A stretch of 64,000 nt of DNA from Bacteroidales bacterium (GTDB lineage Bacteria > Bacteroidota > Bacteroidia > Bacteroidales > P3): assembly GCA_024400545.1 (NCBI GenBank), contig JAKSMO010000001.1:1-64000 (forward strand), read 5' to 3'. Under the pieces are notes generated by a model that had not been told where the DNA came from, made no database searches, and worked only from the letters and a program-made list of their open reading frames with translations. A program made the translations under genes and the position numbers. Below are positions 35,586 to 43,955 of the stretch, piece after piece (position 1 is the first letter of the stretch; the number at the start of each line of letters is the position of its first letter).

Positions 35586-36392
35586 TTAGCCCAAGAACTT
35601 GATTTCAATGTTTTCGTTGATTTTTAATCCAAACAGTTGCTCAGTTGACTGACCATAAATGGCCAACTGCAGGCATCCTGCCGACGATACCGTCAAAGTC
35701 AGTTTGTCCAGCCGGCGAGAACTCGCGTCGCGTTTTTCGTAACCCTTGCTCACCTCCGTCAGTTTGGCGTCGTGCACCGACATTTCGAAAGGTCTGCCTT
35801 TGCGGTACATCTCAAACTCTTCATATGACAAATTCAAATCCACATTGCCGTAGTTGTCGATATAAGCCACATACGCAGTAAGGCCGTCATCCTTTACATT
35901 GGTGCTCCACACAAACATCTGTTTCATCTCCGACTCTTCAACCGTATATCCCACCTCTTGCATCGTCGCACCCTTTACAATCATGGCTGCCACCTTGCAA
36001 AAATAGTCGTAGGCAGTAAAGGTAAAGAAGTTCGAGTCCCAGAACACCCTGTCTATCACTACCATTTCCTTCTCTTGCCCACCAAACAAGGCCATTGGCA
36101 GGCCATTGTCGGTACAGATAAAAAATTGTCCTTTATATTTTACCACTACCGAGGGCGAATCTTGCGTATCCGACGAGTTCACGTCAATAATATGAATGGT
36201 TCCCTCGGGGTATTCTAAGCAAGCATTTTTCACTACAAAATAGGCCGCTTTTAAGTCGAAAGGTGGTATCTCATGAGAAATATCCACTATGCGCACATCG
36301 GGCAGCATCGAATAAAGTCTGCCTTTGAACTTTCCTACAAAAAAATCATTTAGACCCCAATCAGTGGTCAGCGTAACAATCGGTGAATTCAT
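35586..36392 (-). CDS. SAM hydrolase / hydroxide adenosyltransferase-like protein
   Basis: 268 aa from ATG 36392; an in-frame upstream extension would start before the promoter box and is unlikely. The N-terminus IVTLTTDWGLNDFFVGKFKG and the blocks VDISHEIPPFDLKAAYF, IHIIDVNSSD and FICTDNGLPMALF are those of the DUF62 / SAM-dependent chlorinase-fluorinase family. The Asp near the N-terminus and the D-N pair bind the ribose of S-adenosylmethionine. Housekeeping members hydrolyse SAM to adenosine and methionine. It is divergent from sufC. Confidence 0.9.
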   Translation of the reverse strand: MNSPIVTLTTDWGLNDFFVGKFKGRLYSMLPDVRIVDISHEIPPFDLKAAYFVVKNACLEYPEGTIHIIDVNSSDTQDSPSVVVKYKGQFFICTDNGLPMALFGGQEKEMVVIDRVFWDSNFFTFTAYDYFCKVAAMIVKGATMQEVGYTVEESEMKQMFVWSTNVKDDGLTAYVAYIDNYGNVDLNLSYEEFEMYRKGRPFEMSVHDAKLTEVSKGYEKRDASSRRLDKLTLTVSSAGCLQLAIYGQSTEQLFGLKINENIEIKFLG

Positions 36393-36440
36393 TTGAAATA
36401 TGTGCTTTATACTTATTCTGATGTTTGATCTTTCAAAATG

Positions 36441-36470
36441 CAAAAGTACATATTTTTTTTCAAACCGCAA
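36441..36470 (-). promoter_or_regulatory. Promoter of the SAM hydrolase-like gene
   Basis: Minus strand: TTG at 36470-36468, a 19-nt spacer and TACTTTTG at 36448-36441. It lies back to back with the sufC promoter, 8 nt apart. Confidence 0.75.
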
Positions 36471-36477
36471 CAACTAA

Positions 36478-36507
36478 TTGTTATTTGCGCAAAAATTTGT
36501 ATCTTTG
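36478..36507 (+). promoter_or_regulatory. Promoter of sufCD
   Basis: TTG at 36478-36480, a 19-nt spacer and TATCTTTG at 36500-36507. The ATG of sufC is 63 nt downstream. No Fe-S regulator site could be recognised. Confidence 0.75.
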
Positions 36508-36569
36508 TAATTTGGTACGCAAGACCAAAAATAGTTTAATATAGAAGAAATCAGATATTTATAAAAAGT

Positions 36570-37331
36570 ATGTCGTTATTATCCATACGCAATTTGCATG
36601 CCTCAATTGGCGATAAAGAGATTCTCAAAGGTGTAAACCTCGAAATCAACCGTGGCGAAGTCCACTCCATTATGGGCCCCAATGGCAACGGCAAAAGCAC
36701 CCTTGCAGGCATCATAGCAGGTAACACAAAATACACCGTCACCGAAGGTGAGGTAATCTATAAGGGCAAGAATATTCTTGATATGCCCGTTGATCAACGT
36801 GCCGCCGAAGGCATCTTCCTCGGTTTTCAATACCCCGTCGAAATCCCCGGTGTAAGCATCACCAACTTCATGCGCACTGCGGTTAACGAGCAGCGCAAAT
36901 ATCGCGGTCTTGATCCTCTTAATGGTTCAGAATTTATGCGTCTGATGGAAGAGAAGAAAAAGGTGGTGGAAATGACCACTAATTTGGCCAACCGTTCCGT
37001 CAATGAAGGTTTTTCGGGTGGCGAAAAAAAGAAGAATGAAATCTTTCAAATGGCCATGCTCAACCCCACGCTCTCAATTCTCGACGAAACCGATTCTGGC
37101 CTAGATATCGATGCTCTTCGCATTGTAGCTACGGGTGTAAATAAGTTGCGTAGTGCCGACAATGCTACCGTTGTCATCACCCATTACCAGCGCTTGCTCG
37201 ACTATATTGTTCCCGATTTTGTCCATGTCCTCTTCGAAGGTCGTATCGTTAAGACTGGTCCCAAGGAGTTAGCCCTTGAACTTGAAGCCAAAGGTTACGA
37301 CTGGATTAAGCAAGAGCTCGCACAAAACTAA
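36570..37331 (+). CDS. sufC: Fe-S cluster assembly ATPase SufC
   Basis: 253 aa cytoplasmic ABC ATPase. Walker A is GPNGNGKS (36-43), the signature is EGFSGGEKKKNEI, and Walker B is LSILDETDSGLDIDA, the SufC-specific version. It drives the SufBCD scaffold. sufD follows after 27 nt. sufB, normally first in the cluster, is not upstream: that place is taken by a divergent gene and a promoter. Confidence 0.97.
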   Translation: MSLLSIRNLHASIGDKEILKGVNLEINRGEVHSIMGPNGNGKSTLAGIIAGNTKYTVTEGEVIYKGKNILDMPVDQRAAEGIFLGFQYPVEIPGVSITNFMRTAVNEQRKYRGLDPLNGSEFMRLMEEKKKVVEMTTNLANRSVNEGFSGGEKKKNEIFQMAMLNPTLSILDETDSGLDIDALRIVATGVNKLRSADNATVVITHYQRLLDYIVPDFVHVLFEGRIVKTGPKELALELEAKGYDWIKQELAQN

Positions 37332-37358
37332 CCTCTTCATCCACACAAACCTCGTATC

Positions 37359-38642
37359 ATGGAAAAATCAGTTCAGCAGTTCCGCGACATTCAGCCCCAA
37401 CTTCGCAAAAATGAAGTATGGCGTCACGTCGATTTCTCCGATATGCTCAACGAATCGCTCTTATTGCCCACAGGCGAGCGTCAAACTGCTCAATTTCATT
37501 GCAACATACCTAATCTCGATACCCATCGGTTTGCTACCGAGAATGGTTTCTGCCATCTTCCCTCAGTCACTACCGATCAAGGCATTGTGCTGGCCAGCTT
37601 GCGCAATACCGCCAATGCTCAACCCCAACTTGTTAGCCGACAGCTAGGCTCTTGCACACCTAAAGCCAACCCTTATCTCCAATTTAATACTGATAACTAT
37701 ACCGATGGTGTTTTTGTGCAGGTTCCAGCCAACACCTTTGCCGACAAGCCCATCCAAGTACAATCGGTCATCAATGCTGGTCATGGGCTTTTTCTGCAGG
37801 TGCGCAATCTTATTGTGGTAGGCCGCAACAGTCATGTGGCTATCATCCATTGCGACGACTCCTACGATACTCATCCGGCTTTCTCCAACAATGTTACCGA
37901 GATAGTGGTAGAAGAAGGCGCTCAGGTCGAGTATTACAAGATGCAGAACCTCAACAACAATACAGGCTTGCTCAACCACACTTATGTCAGTATGGCACAA
38001 GGCTCTTCCTTCCGGTCGGTGGCCATTACCCTCAACGGCGGCCATATCCGTAACCACACTGAGGTACGTATGCTTGGCGAGCATTGTCAGGTGCAAGCCC
38101 ATGGTCTTTATCTCAACGACCAGGAACAGCGTGTTGATAACTATATCTTTGTTGATCATGCCTGCCCCAATTGCACTAGTCATGAGCTCTACAAAGGCAT
38201 TCTCGACGATAGCGCTCAGGGTACCTTCAACGGACATGTGCTTGTACGCGACGGCGCCGTCAAGACCGAGGCTTATCAAACCAACAAGAATATCCTCCTT
38301 ACCGATAAGGCATTCATCAATACCAAGCCTTTCCTCGAGATTTACAACGACGATGTGAAGTGTTCTCATGGTAGCACCATCGGTCAGCTCGACGAGCAGG
38401 CTCTCTTCTACATCCGTTCACGAGGCATCAGTGAGCGTACCGCCCGCACGCTTCTTTCTTATGCCTTCTGCGACGAGGTGCTCCAGCAAATTATGCTTCC
38501 CACATTGCGCGACAACCTTATCGACCTTGTCAAGAAGCGTCTTCACGGCGAACTTACTCCTTGCTCCGAGTGCTCTCTTCAGTGTAGCACTCCTTGCAAT
38601 GGCCCCGACGTGAATTTTTACATCGACCCCGAAAAACTGTAA
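37359..38642 (+). CDS. sufD: Fe-S cluster assembly protein SufD
   Basis: 427 aa scaffold partner of SufB and SufC. The N-terminal RKNEVWRHVDFS block, the beta-helix core (VEEGAQVEYYKMQNLNNNTG, RNHTEVRMLGEHCQVQAHG) and the C-terminal CSHGSTIGQLDEQALFYIRSRGIS (conserved His) with a Cys-rich tail are visible. A terminator hairpin follows 20 nt downstream, so sufS and other genes are not in this operon. Confidence 0.95.
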   Translation: MEKSVQQFRDIQPQLRKNEVWRHVDFSDMLNESLLLPTGERQTAQFHCNIPNLDTHRFATENGFCHLPSVTTDQGIVLASLRNTANAQPQLVSRQLGSCTPKANPYLQFNTDNYTDGVFVQVPANTFADKPIQVQSVINAGHGLFLQVRNLIVVGRNSHVAIIHCDDSYDTHPAFSNNVTEIVVEEGAQVEYYKMQNLNNNTGLLNHTYVSMAQGSSFRSVAITLNGGHIRNHTEVRMLGEHCQVQAHGLYLNDQEQRVDNYIFVDHACPNCTSHELYKGILDDSAQGTFNGHVLVRDGAVKTEAYQTNKNILLTDKAFINTKPFLEIYNDDVKCSHGSTIGQLDEQALFYIRSRGISERTARTLLSYAFCDEVLQQIMLPTLRDNLIDLVKKRLHGELTPCSECSLQCSTPCNGPDVNFYIDPEKL

Positions 38643-38661
38643 TTAAGCATTTGTTCGTTAG

Positions 38662-38719
38662 AGTAGGGTGGCAACATTGTTTCGGCAATAAAATGCGACA
38701 GTTCGGCCACCCTGCTTTT
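38662..38719 (+). terminator. Terminator of sufCD
   Basis: AGTAGGGTGGC (38662-38672) pairs with GCCACCCTGCT (38706-38716, one G-U) and TTT follows. The loop is 33 nt long. Confidence 0.65.
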
Positions 38720-38736
38720 ATCATCAAGATTTCCCC

Positions 38737-40551
38737 ATGCGCACCATCTGGCGAGTATTCCGTTATCTCAAGTACTATCCTTGGCATATTGCCACCAATG
38801 TACTTTTCAATATGTTGGCAGTGTTCTTCAACATGTTTACCTTCGTCATGATTGTGCCGTTTGTTGAGCTGCTTTTCGCCACATCCCAACCAGTTGATCA
38901 GTTGCCAGCCTTTGCCCTCAATCAGGAATACCTGTCGCTTTGGGTCACATTTACACTCAACCAGTACAAATCCCTCTATGGTCTTTGGCCTTGCCTAATA
39001 GGTGTTTCTATGGGCTATCTGGCCTTTTCGTTCTTGTCCAATCTTTGCCGATATTTAGCTCAATATTTCATCAGCCCTATGCGTAATGGCATCACCATGC
39101 GGCTGCGAAACGATATCTATCACCACATCACCATTCTTCCCGTGTCCTACTTCACTGCTCAGCGCAAAGGTGATCTTATCAGTCGCATGTCCAATGATAT
39201 TGCTGATATCGAATGGGGTGTACTCACATCCGTCATCTCTTTGGGCAAGGATCCGCTCAACATCCTGGTCTTCTCACTTGCCCTGATCTTCATCAGTCCA
39301 CGTTTGTTCTTATATTTTCTTGTCATCATGCCTGTGGCCATATGGCTCATCAGCATCATTGGCAATAGTCTGCGGCGCAATTCTGTTAAGGGACAAAATC
39401 GTTTGGGACATTTATTTGCTGTTATCGACGAGACTGTCTCGGGCATACGCACTATTCAATCTTTCGGACGCCAACGGCACCGTGTGCAGCTATTTTCAGA
39501 GGCTAATAACCAATATGCCGACACCATGATTCGTGTGGCTCAGCGCCGCGAACTCAGTAGCCCGCTGTCTGAGGTATTGCTCACCATCGGACTGGTCTTT
39601 ATTCTCATCCTGGGAGGCATGGCCGTGCTCGAAGGCCAAATACTCTCATCGGTATTTATTCTGTTCGTCATACTTTTTGCCCGCCTTGTGCCTCCGGTAC
39701 AGTCGATGGTGCGAGTCTATAACAATTTACAGAAAGCCAATGCTGCCGCTGAGCGCGTGTTTGAGGTAATCGATGCCGACGAACAGATCCATCAGCTACC
39801 TAACGCAAAATCGCTCACCCATTTCCAGCATCAAATCGAATATCGGGATGTTTCATTCTCCTATCAAACAGAGCCTATCCTTCAGCATATCAATCTCACA
39901 ATCCCCAAAGGTAAGACAATCGCACTGGTAGGCCCTTCTGGAGCAGGCAAAACCACGCTCGTCGATCTCCTGCCTCGCTTTTATGATTGTTCGCAAGGCT
40001 CCATCCTCATTGACAATACGCCGATTACTCAATTCAACATCAATAGCTTGCGGTCGCAGATAGGCCTTGTTTCTCAGCATTGTATCCTTTTCAACGATAC
40101 GGTAGCTAATAATATCGCCTTAGGTCTTCCTAACTTCGATCGTAATGCCATTGTGCATGCCGCCCAAGTGGCTCAGGCACATGAATTCATCATGCAGTTG
40201 CCTCAAGGTTACGACACTCCCATTGGCGACCGTGGGCTCAACCTTAGTGGTGGACAGCGGCAGCGTCTCAGTATTGCCCGAGCCGTGCTTAAGGACCCGC
40301 CAATTCTTATTCTCGACGAAGCCACTTCGGCCCTCGATACCGAAAGCGAGATTGCTGTTCAGCAGGCTATGGAACGGCTTATGCAAGGACGTACCAGCAT
40401 TGTTATTGCCCATCGACTCAGCACCATCAGCACTGCCGACGAAATCATTGTCCTCGAAAACGGTCGGATTGTAGAGCAAGGTTCCCATCTCCAACTTATT
40501 GCTCAGCAAGGTTTATACAAGCGTCTTGTCGAACTCGCCGACTTTAAATAG
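38737..40551 (+). CDS. ABC exporter, MsbA-like (membrane and ATPase domains fused)
   Basis: 604 aa half-transporter. About six membrane helices fill residues 15-330. The ATPase domain has Walker [13 protein letters not shown], signature LSGGQRQRLSIARAVL, Walker B ILILDEATSALD and H-loop AHRLS. Its closest named relatives would be lipid A/phospholipid flippases of the MsbA type; the actual substrate cannot be read from the sequence. It stands alone between two terminators. Confidence 0.92.
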   Translation: MRTIWRVFRYLKYYPWHIATNVLFNMLAVFFNMFTFVMIVPFVELLFATSQPVDQLPAFALNQEYLSLWVTFTLNQYKSLYGLWPCLIGVSMGYLAFSFLSNLCRYLAQYFISPMRNGITMRLRNDIYHHITILPVSYFTAQRKGDLISRMSNDIADIEWGVLTSVISLGKDPLNILVFSLALIFISPRLFLYFLVIMPVAIWLISIIGNSLRRNSVKGQNRLGHLFAVIDETVSGIRTIQSFGRQRHRVQLFSEANNQYADTMIRVAQRRELSSPLSEVLLTIGLVFILILGGMAVLEGQILSSVFILFVILFARLVPPVQSMVRVYNNLQKANAAAERVFEVIDADEQIHQLPNAKSLTHFQHQIEYRDVSFSYQTEPILQHINLTIPKGKTIALVGPSGAGKTTLVDLLPRFYDCSQGSILIDNTPITQFNINSLRSQIGLVSQHCILFNDTVANNIALGLPNFDRNAIVHAAQVAQAHEFIMQLPQGYDTPIGDRGLNLSGGQRQRLSIARAVLKDPPILILDEATSALDTESEIAVQQAMERLMQGRTSIVIAHRLSTISTADEIIVLENGRIVEQGSHLQLIAQQGLYKRLVELADFK

Positions 40552-40704
40552 AGGATAACTTCTGAGCATCCCCCTCCAGCTATAACATGAATTAATCGTT
40601 GTCTCTTTTTGCACTTCATATGATTACGACATGTGCCTGCCTCCTAAGGTGGATTAGGGTAGGAAGGGCGCAGATTGTCATGCATATTGCTCTCAATAAG
40701 ATAG

Positions 40705-40744
40705 AAAAAAAAGAAAGCCGAGTCCCTTATGGAACTCGGCTTTC
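40705..40744 (-). terminator. Terminator of rpsA (also faces the ABC exporter)
   Basis: A stem of 11 bp plus two inner pairs (40713-40723 with 40734-40744) is followed on the minus strand by CTTTTTTTTC-like sequence (A-run 40705-40712 on plus). It is strong for rpsA; on the plus strand the tail is weak. Confidence 0.88.
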
Positions 40745-40770
40745 GTATTTAAAGGAGAATGGGAGTCGGA

Positions 40771-42564
40771 TTATTTACCTTCCTTCTCGATTTCTTCCTT
40801 CAGGCTTGCCAGTACGCTGAGGTCGCCAAGAGTGGTCTTTTCGAGAGTCTCGTTGATCTTCTTGACGGTCTTCTTGGTGGCGCGATCTTTCTTAGTCTCT
40901 TCGGTCTCGCCCTTAGCGCGGTCGTTTTCTACAACTTCCTGGTGCATACGGGTGTGGGAGACGAGGATGCGCTTGTTCTCTTTGGAGAACTCAACAACCT
41001 TGAATTCGAGAGTTTCGCCCTGACGAGCTTTGCTCTTGTCTTCCTTCTCAAGGTGACGCATGGGAGCGAAACCTTCAACACCGTAAGGCAGAGTAACGGT
41101 AGCGCCCTTGTCGTTGAGGGTGCTGATGGTGCCCTGGTGTACGCTACCAATAGCAAAGAGGGTCTCGTAAACATCCCAAGGATTCTCCTCGAGCTGTTTG
41201 TGACCGAGGCTGAGACGACGGTTTTCAGCATCGACTTCGAGAACAACTACCTCGATAGTGTCGCCAATCTTGGTGAACTCTGCGGGGTGTTTGATCTTCT
41301 TGCTCCAGCTGAGGTCGCTGATGTGGATGAGGCCGTCAACGCCTTCTTCGAGTTCAACGAAGATACCGAAGTTGGTGAAGTTGCGAACGGTAGCGGTGTG
41401 CTTGCTGCCGACGGGATATTTCTCAGCGATTGCCAGCCAAGGATCGGGCATGAGCTGCTTGATACCGAGGCTCATCTTGCGCTGCTCGCGGTCGAGGGTG
41501 AGTACGACTGCTTCAACTTCCTGACCAACTTTGAGGAAGTCCTGAGCGCTGCGGAGGTGCTGGCTCCAGCTCATCTCGCTAACGTGGATGAGACCTTCAA
41601 CACCGGGAACAACTTCTACGAATGCACCGTAGTCAGCGATAACGACAACCTTACCGGTAACGTGGTCGCCTTCCTTAAGGTTTGCATCGAGAGCATCCCA
41701 GGGGTGAGGAGTGAGCTGTTTGAGACCGAGGGCGATGCGGTGTTTAGCCTCATCGAAGTCGAGGATAACGACGTTGATCTTTTGGTCAAGCTCAACGATG
41801 TCCTTAGGATCGGAAACGCGGCCCCAGCTGAGGTCGGTGATATGAACGAGACCGTCAACACCACCGAGGTCGATGAATACACCGTAAGGAGTGATGTTCT
41901 TGACAGTGCCTTCGAGCACCTGACCCTTCTCGAGGTGGCTGATGATTTCTGCCTTCTGGGCTTCGATCTCGTCTTCGATAAGAGCTTTGTGAGAAACAAC
42001 GACATTCTTATACTCGTGGTTGATCTTTACAACCTTGAACTCCATGTTCTTGTCAACGAATACGTCGTAGTCGCGGATGGGCTTAACATCGATCTGAGAA
42101 CCGGGCAGGAAGGCCTCGATGTTCTCGAAAACAGTAACGATGAGACCACCTTTGGTGCGGCTCTTAACGTAACCGGTGATGATTTCCTGATTTTCGTAAG
42201 CTTCGTTAACGCGCTCCCAAGATTTGAGAATGCGGGCTTTTTTGTGGGAAAGGAGGAGCTGACCGTTGGAGTCTTCCTGGCTCTCAACGAAAACTTCGAT
42301 CTTGTCACCAGCCTTCAGCTCAGCGTTGTAGCGGAGCTCGGAAGCGGGGATAACGCCATCGCTCTTGTAGCCAATGTTCACAACAGCTTCGCGGTCGCTG
42401 ATGCTAACGATAGTACCTTCGATAACTTCCTGTTCGGTGAAAGATTTGAAAGTCTGCTCGTACTGCTCAATCATTTTCTGAGCCTGCTCGTTTTTGACTT
42501 CTTCTTTTCTGTCGATAGCAGACCAGTCAAAATCTGCTAAAGGTTGCACATTTTTATAATCCAT
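40771..42564 (-). CDS. rpsA: 30S ribosomal protein S1
   Basis: 597 aa from ATG 42564 (MDYKNVQPLADFDW). A longer frame to 42675 would begin at the -7 box and is rejected. S1 RNA-binding domains repeat through the protein: GTIVSISDREAVVNIGYKSDG, GVDGLVHITDLSWGRVSDP, GVEGLIHVSEMSWSQ, GVDGLIHISDLSWSKK and a degenerate last one (GVEGFAPMRHLEK). It helps the ribosome bind mRNA, which matters in Bacteroidota, where Shine-Dalgarno sequences are rare. The long complementary open frame is a shadow of this gene. Confidence 0.97.
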   Translation of the reverse strand: MDYKNVQPLADFDWSAIDRKEEVKNEQAQKMIEQYEQTFKSFTEQEVIEGTIVSISDREAVVNIGYKSDGVIPASELRYNAELKAGDKIEVFVESQEDSNGQLLLSHKKARILKSWERVNEAYENQEIITGYVKSRTKGGLIVTVFENIEAFLPGSQIDVKPIRDYDVFVDKNMEFKVVKINHEYKNVVVSHKALIEDEIEAQKAEIISHLEKGQVLEGTVKNITPYGVFIDLGGVDGLVHITDLSWGRVSDPKDIVELDQKINVVILDFDEAKHRIALGLKQLTPHPWDALDANLKEGDHVTGKVVVIADYGAFVEVVPGVEGLIHVSEMSWSQHLRSAQDFLKVGQEVEAVVLTLDREQRKMSLGIKQLMPDPWLAIAEKYPVGSKHTATVRNFTNFGIFVELEEGVDGLIHISDLSWSKKIKHPAEFTKIGDTIEVVVLEVDAENRRLSLGHKQLEENPWDVYETLFAIGSVHQGTISTLNDKGATVTLPYGVEGFAPMRHLEKEDKSKARQGETLEFKVVEFSKENKRILVSHTRMHQEVVENDRAKGETEETKKDRATKKTVKKINETLEKTTLGDLSVLASLKEEIEKEGK

Positions 42565-42672
42565 GTGTAAGACTTTTTTTGTTTTTGTGGCGTCCTGCCC
42601 AGCCGGGTTAAACATCCTAACACTATGAGCCATACCCTGTTGGCAGGCACAAGGTTTCTCAAGTGTAGGGTG

Positions 42673-42680
42673 CAAAGATA
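42673..42680 (-). promoter_or_regulatory. -7 box of rpsA
   Basis: TATCTTTG on the minus strand, about 108 nt before the rpsA ATG. The leader can fold: CCTGCC (42647-42642) with GGCAGG (42599-42594), among others. A TTG at 42695-42693 is spaced only 12 nt away. Confidence 0.65.
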
Positions 42681-42931
42681 CGAATATTTTTTCAATAATA
42701 AATATTTTTTTCTAGTCAAATACAAAAAGTTACAAGTGAAAGTCGTATGCAATGGCATTTCGCCGTTCACATTCCGAATGTCCACTTGTATGAGGTGATG
42801 CCTTTGGGGTAATTGTAAGGTTAGTATCAATTGGTGCCGAGGCTGCAAGATGCTATTTCTTTCTTTGGCTCATCCTTCTTTTGTATGCGAAAAAAACGGG
42901 AAGCGGAAAGCGTATCATCCCGGCTGGGCAT
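42681..42931. other. Non-coding gap upstream of rpsA
   Basis: Together with the rpsA leader this makes a 367-nt gene-free stretch (42565-42931). Apart from the rpsA promoter, I see no tRNA, repeat or credible small gene. One 103-codon minus frame covers it but has no family resemblance and crosses the promoter. Confidence 0.5.
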
Positions 42932-43435
42932 CTATTCCTGAACCTTCAATTCTTTGCTGGATTTGGCTCCGTTGCGGCGCATTTGCTGAATCTGCTCGTC
43001 GGTAAACTTTCGTCCACCTTCTTGCAACGTCTTGGGGTTAAGCATAGGGGGGACGTTGATGACTTCGTCCACCTGCCATTTTTTGTCGCGTTTTACCAAA
43101 GCTAGTGTTCCATCTTGTTCTGTGATGGGTGTGTGCTTATGGAATTCTATCACGGCAGTACTGTCCTCAATGGTCACATTTCCCAAAGTGATTTCTGCTG
43201 GCATATTGTTTGCAAAGACCTTCGGGTCGGTGTGCTTCAGCAGTTCTTCATAGAACGAGAGCGTCTGCTCGCAGGTTTCTTTGGTTGCGTAGGCACGTGC
43301 TTCGGTGGGCTTATAGTTGCCCATGGCGTCCAAATAGCCTTGCGCGGCTGTTCTGATATCGGTCATGTCGTCGCCTTTGCAAGCTGCAAAAATCATTGCG
43401 ATAGCTGCAAAGAGTATAATTCTGCTTTTTCCCAT
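42932..43435 (-). CDS. DUF4878-like lipoprotein
   Basis: 167 aa from ATG 43435 (MGKSRIILFAAIAMIFAACKGDD); the lipobox Cys is residue 19. A longer frame adds 19 residues without signal-peptide character. The mature part (TAAQGYLDAMGNYKPTEARAYATKET, then GTLALVKRDKKWQVDEV) is a small alpha+beta fold of the NTF2/DUF4878 kind that ends in a charged helical tail. It is exported and membrane-anchored; function unknown. It may be co-transcribed with the next lipoprotein gene upstream (43524), with a hairpin between. Confidence 0.75.
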   Translation of the reverse strand: MGKSRIILFAAIAMIFAACKGDDMTDIRTAAQGYLDAMGNYKPTEARAYATKETCEQTLSFYEELLKHTDPKVFANNMPAEITLGNVTIEDSTAVIEFHKHTPITEQDGTLALVKRDKKWQVDEVINVPPMLNPKTLQEGGRKFTDEQIQQMRRNGAKSSKELKVQE

Positions 43436-43473
43436 GTTATCAATGTTGGTTTTGATATTACATTTAACAATAA

Positions 43474-43496
43474 GAGAGTGCCACATGGGCACTCTC
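43474..43496 (-). terminator. Hairpin between two lipoprotein genes
   Basis: GAGAGTGCC (43474-43482) pairs with GGCACTCTC (43488-43496) around ACATG. On the minus strand TTATTGTTAAATG follows, a moderate T-rich tail. It probably ends the transcript of the 43524 gene. Confidence 0.65.
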
Positions 43497-43523
43497 CTAT
43501 ATTGTGGCTAATTCTAAAAAGAA

Positions 43524-43931
43524 TTATTTCTTACCGAAAACATCGGATGCGGATTTCTTACCAGCACCGAGGGGGTTGGCAGAGGTCTGCTTGGTCTGCA
43601 TGGAGCCTTCACCAGCTTTTTTCAGTTCGTCGGTAACTTCGGAAACGTCTTTTTTGGCCTGAAGGGTAGCAGCCTTAACGGTCTGGATACCTTCTTTTAC
43701 TTCTTCCACCTTGGTCTTCTGCTTTTTGTTAGTAGCAGTTTTCTTGGCGGGAGCTGCCTCAACTACGGGAGCCTCTTCAACCACGGTATCGGTAACAACG
43801 GAGTCAACCACGGTGGTGTCGATTACGGGCATGGTGTCGAGTACTGCCTCTTCAGGAGCATTGTTGTTGCAAGCAACCATCATTGCGCAAGCGGTAAGAG
43901 CGATGGCAGCGAGTCTGAAATTCTTTTTCAT
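43524..43931 (-). CDS. Small low-complexity lipoprotein
   Basis: 135 aa, family not recognised. The signal sequence MKKNFRLAAIALTACAMMVAC carries a lipobox (Cys21). The mature chain is low-complexity: Val/Asp/Glu/Thr/Pro-rich to residue ~65, then Lys/Glu/Ala-rich and helical (KTKVEEVKEGIQTVKAATLQ), ending SASDVFGKK. Probably a surface or periplasmic spacer-like lipoprotein. High codon bias suggests good expression. Confidence 0.72.
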   Translation of the reverse strand: MKKNFRLAAIALTACAMMVACNNNAPEEAVLDTMPVIDTTVVDSVVTDTVVEEAPVVEAAPAKKTATNKKQKTKVEEVKEGIQTVKAATLQAKKDVSEVTDELKKAGEGSMQTKQTSANPLGAGKKSASDVFGKK

Positions 43932-43955
43932 TGTATTAAATGTAAGAATGAATGA

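Noticed and set aside
40759..42540. 593-codon open frame on the plus strand opposite rpsA
   Set aside because: It mirrors the S1 repeats codon for codon and has a Leu/Val/Glu-rich composition typical of antisense frames in a strongly biased gene. It has no promoter or known motif.
42597..42929. 11-bp inverted repeat pair (42597-42607 and 42919-42929)
   Set aside because: The arms are 300 nt apart and short enough to occur by chance; no feature depends on them.
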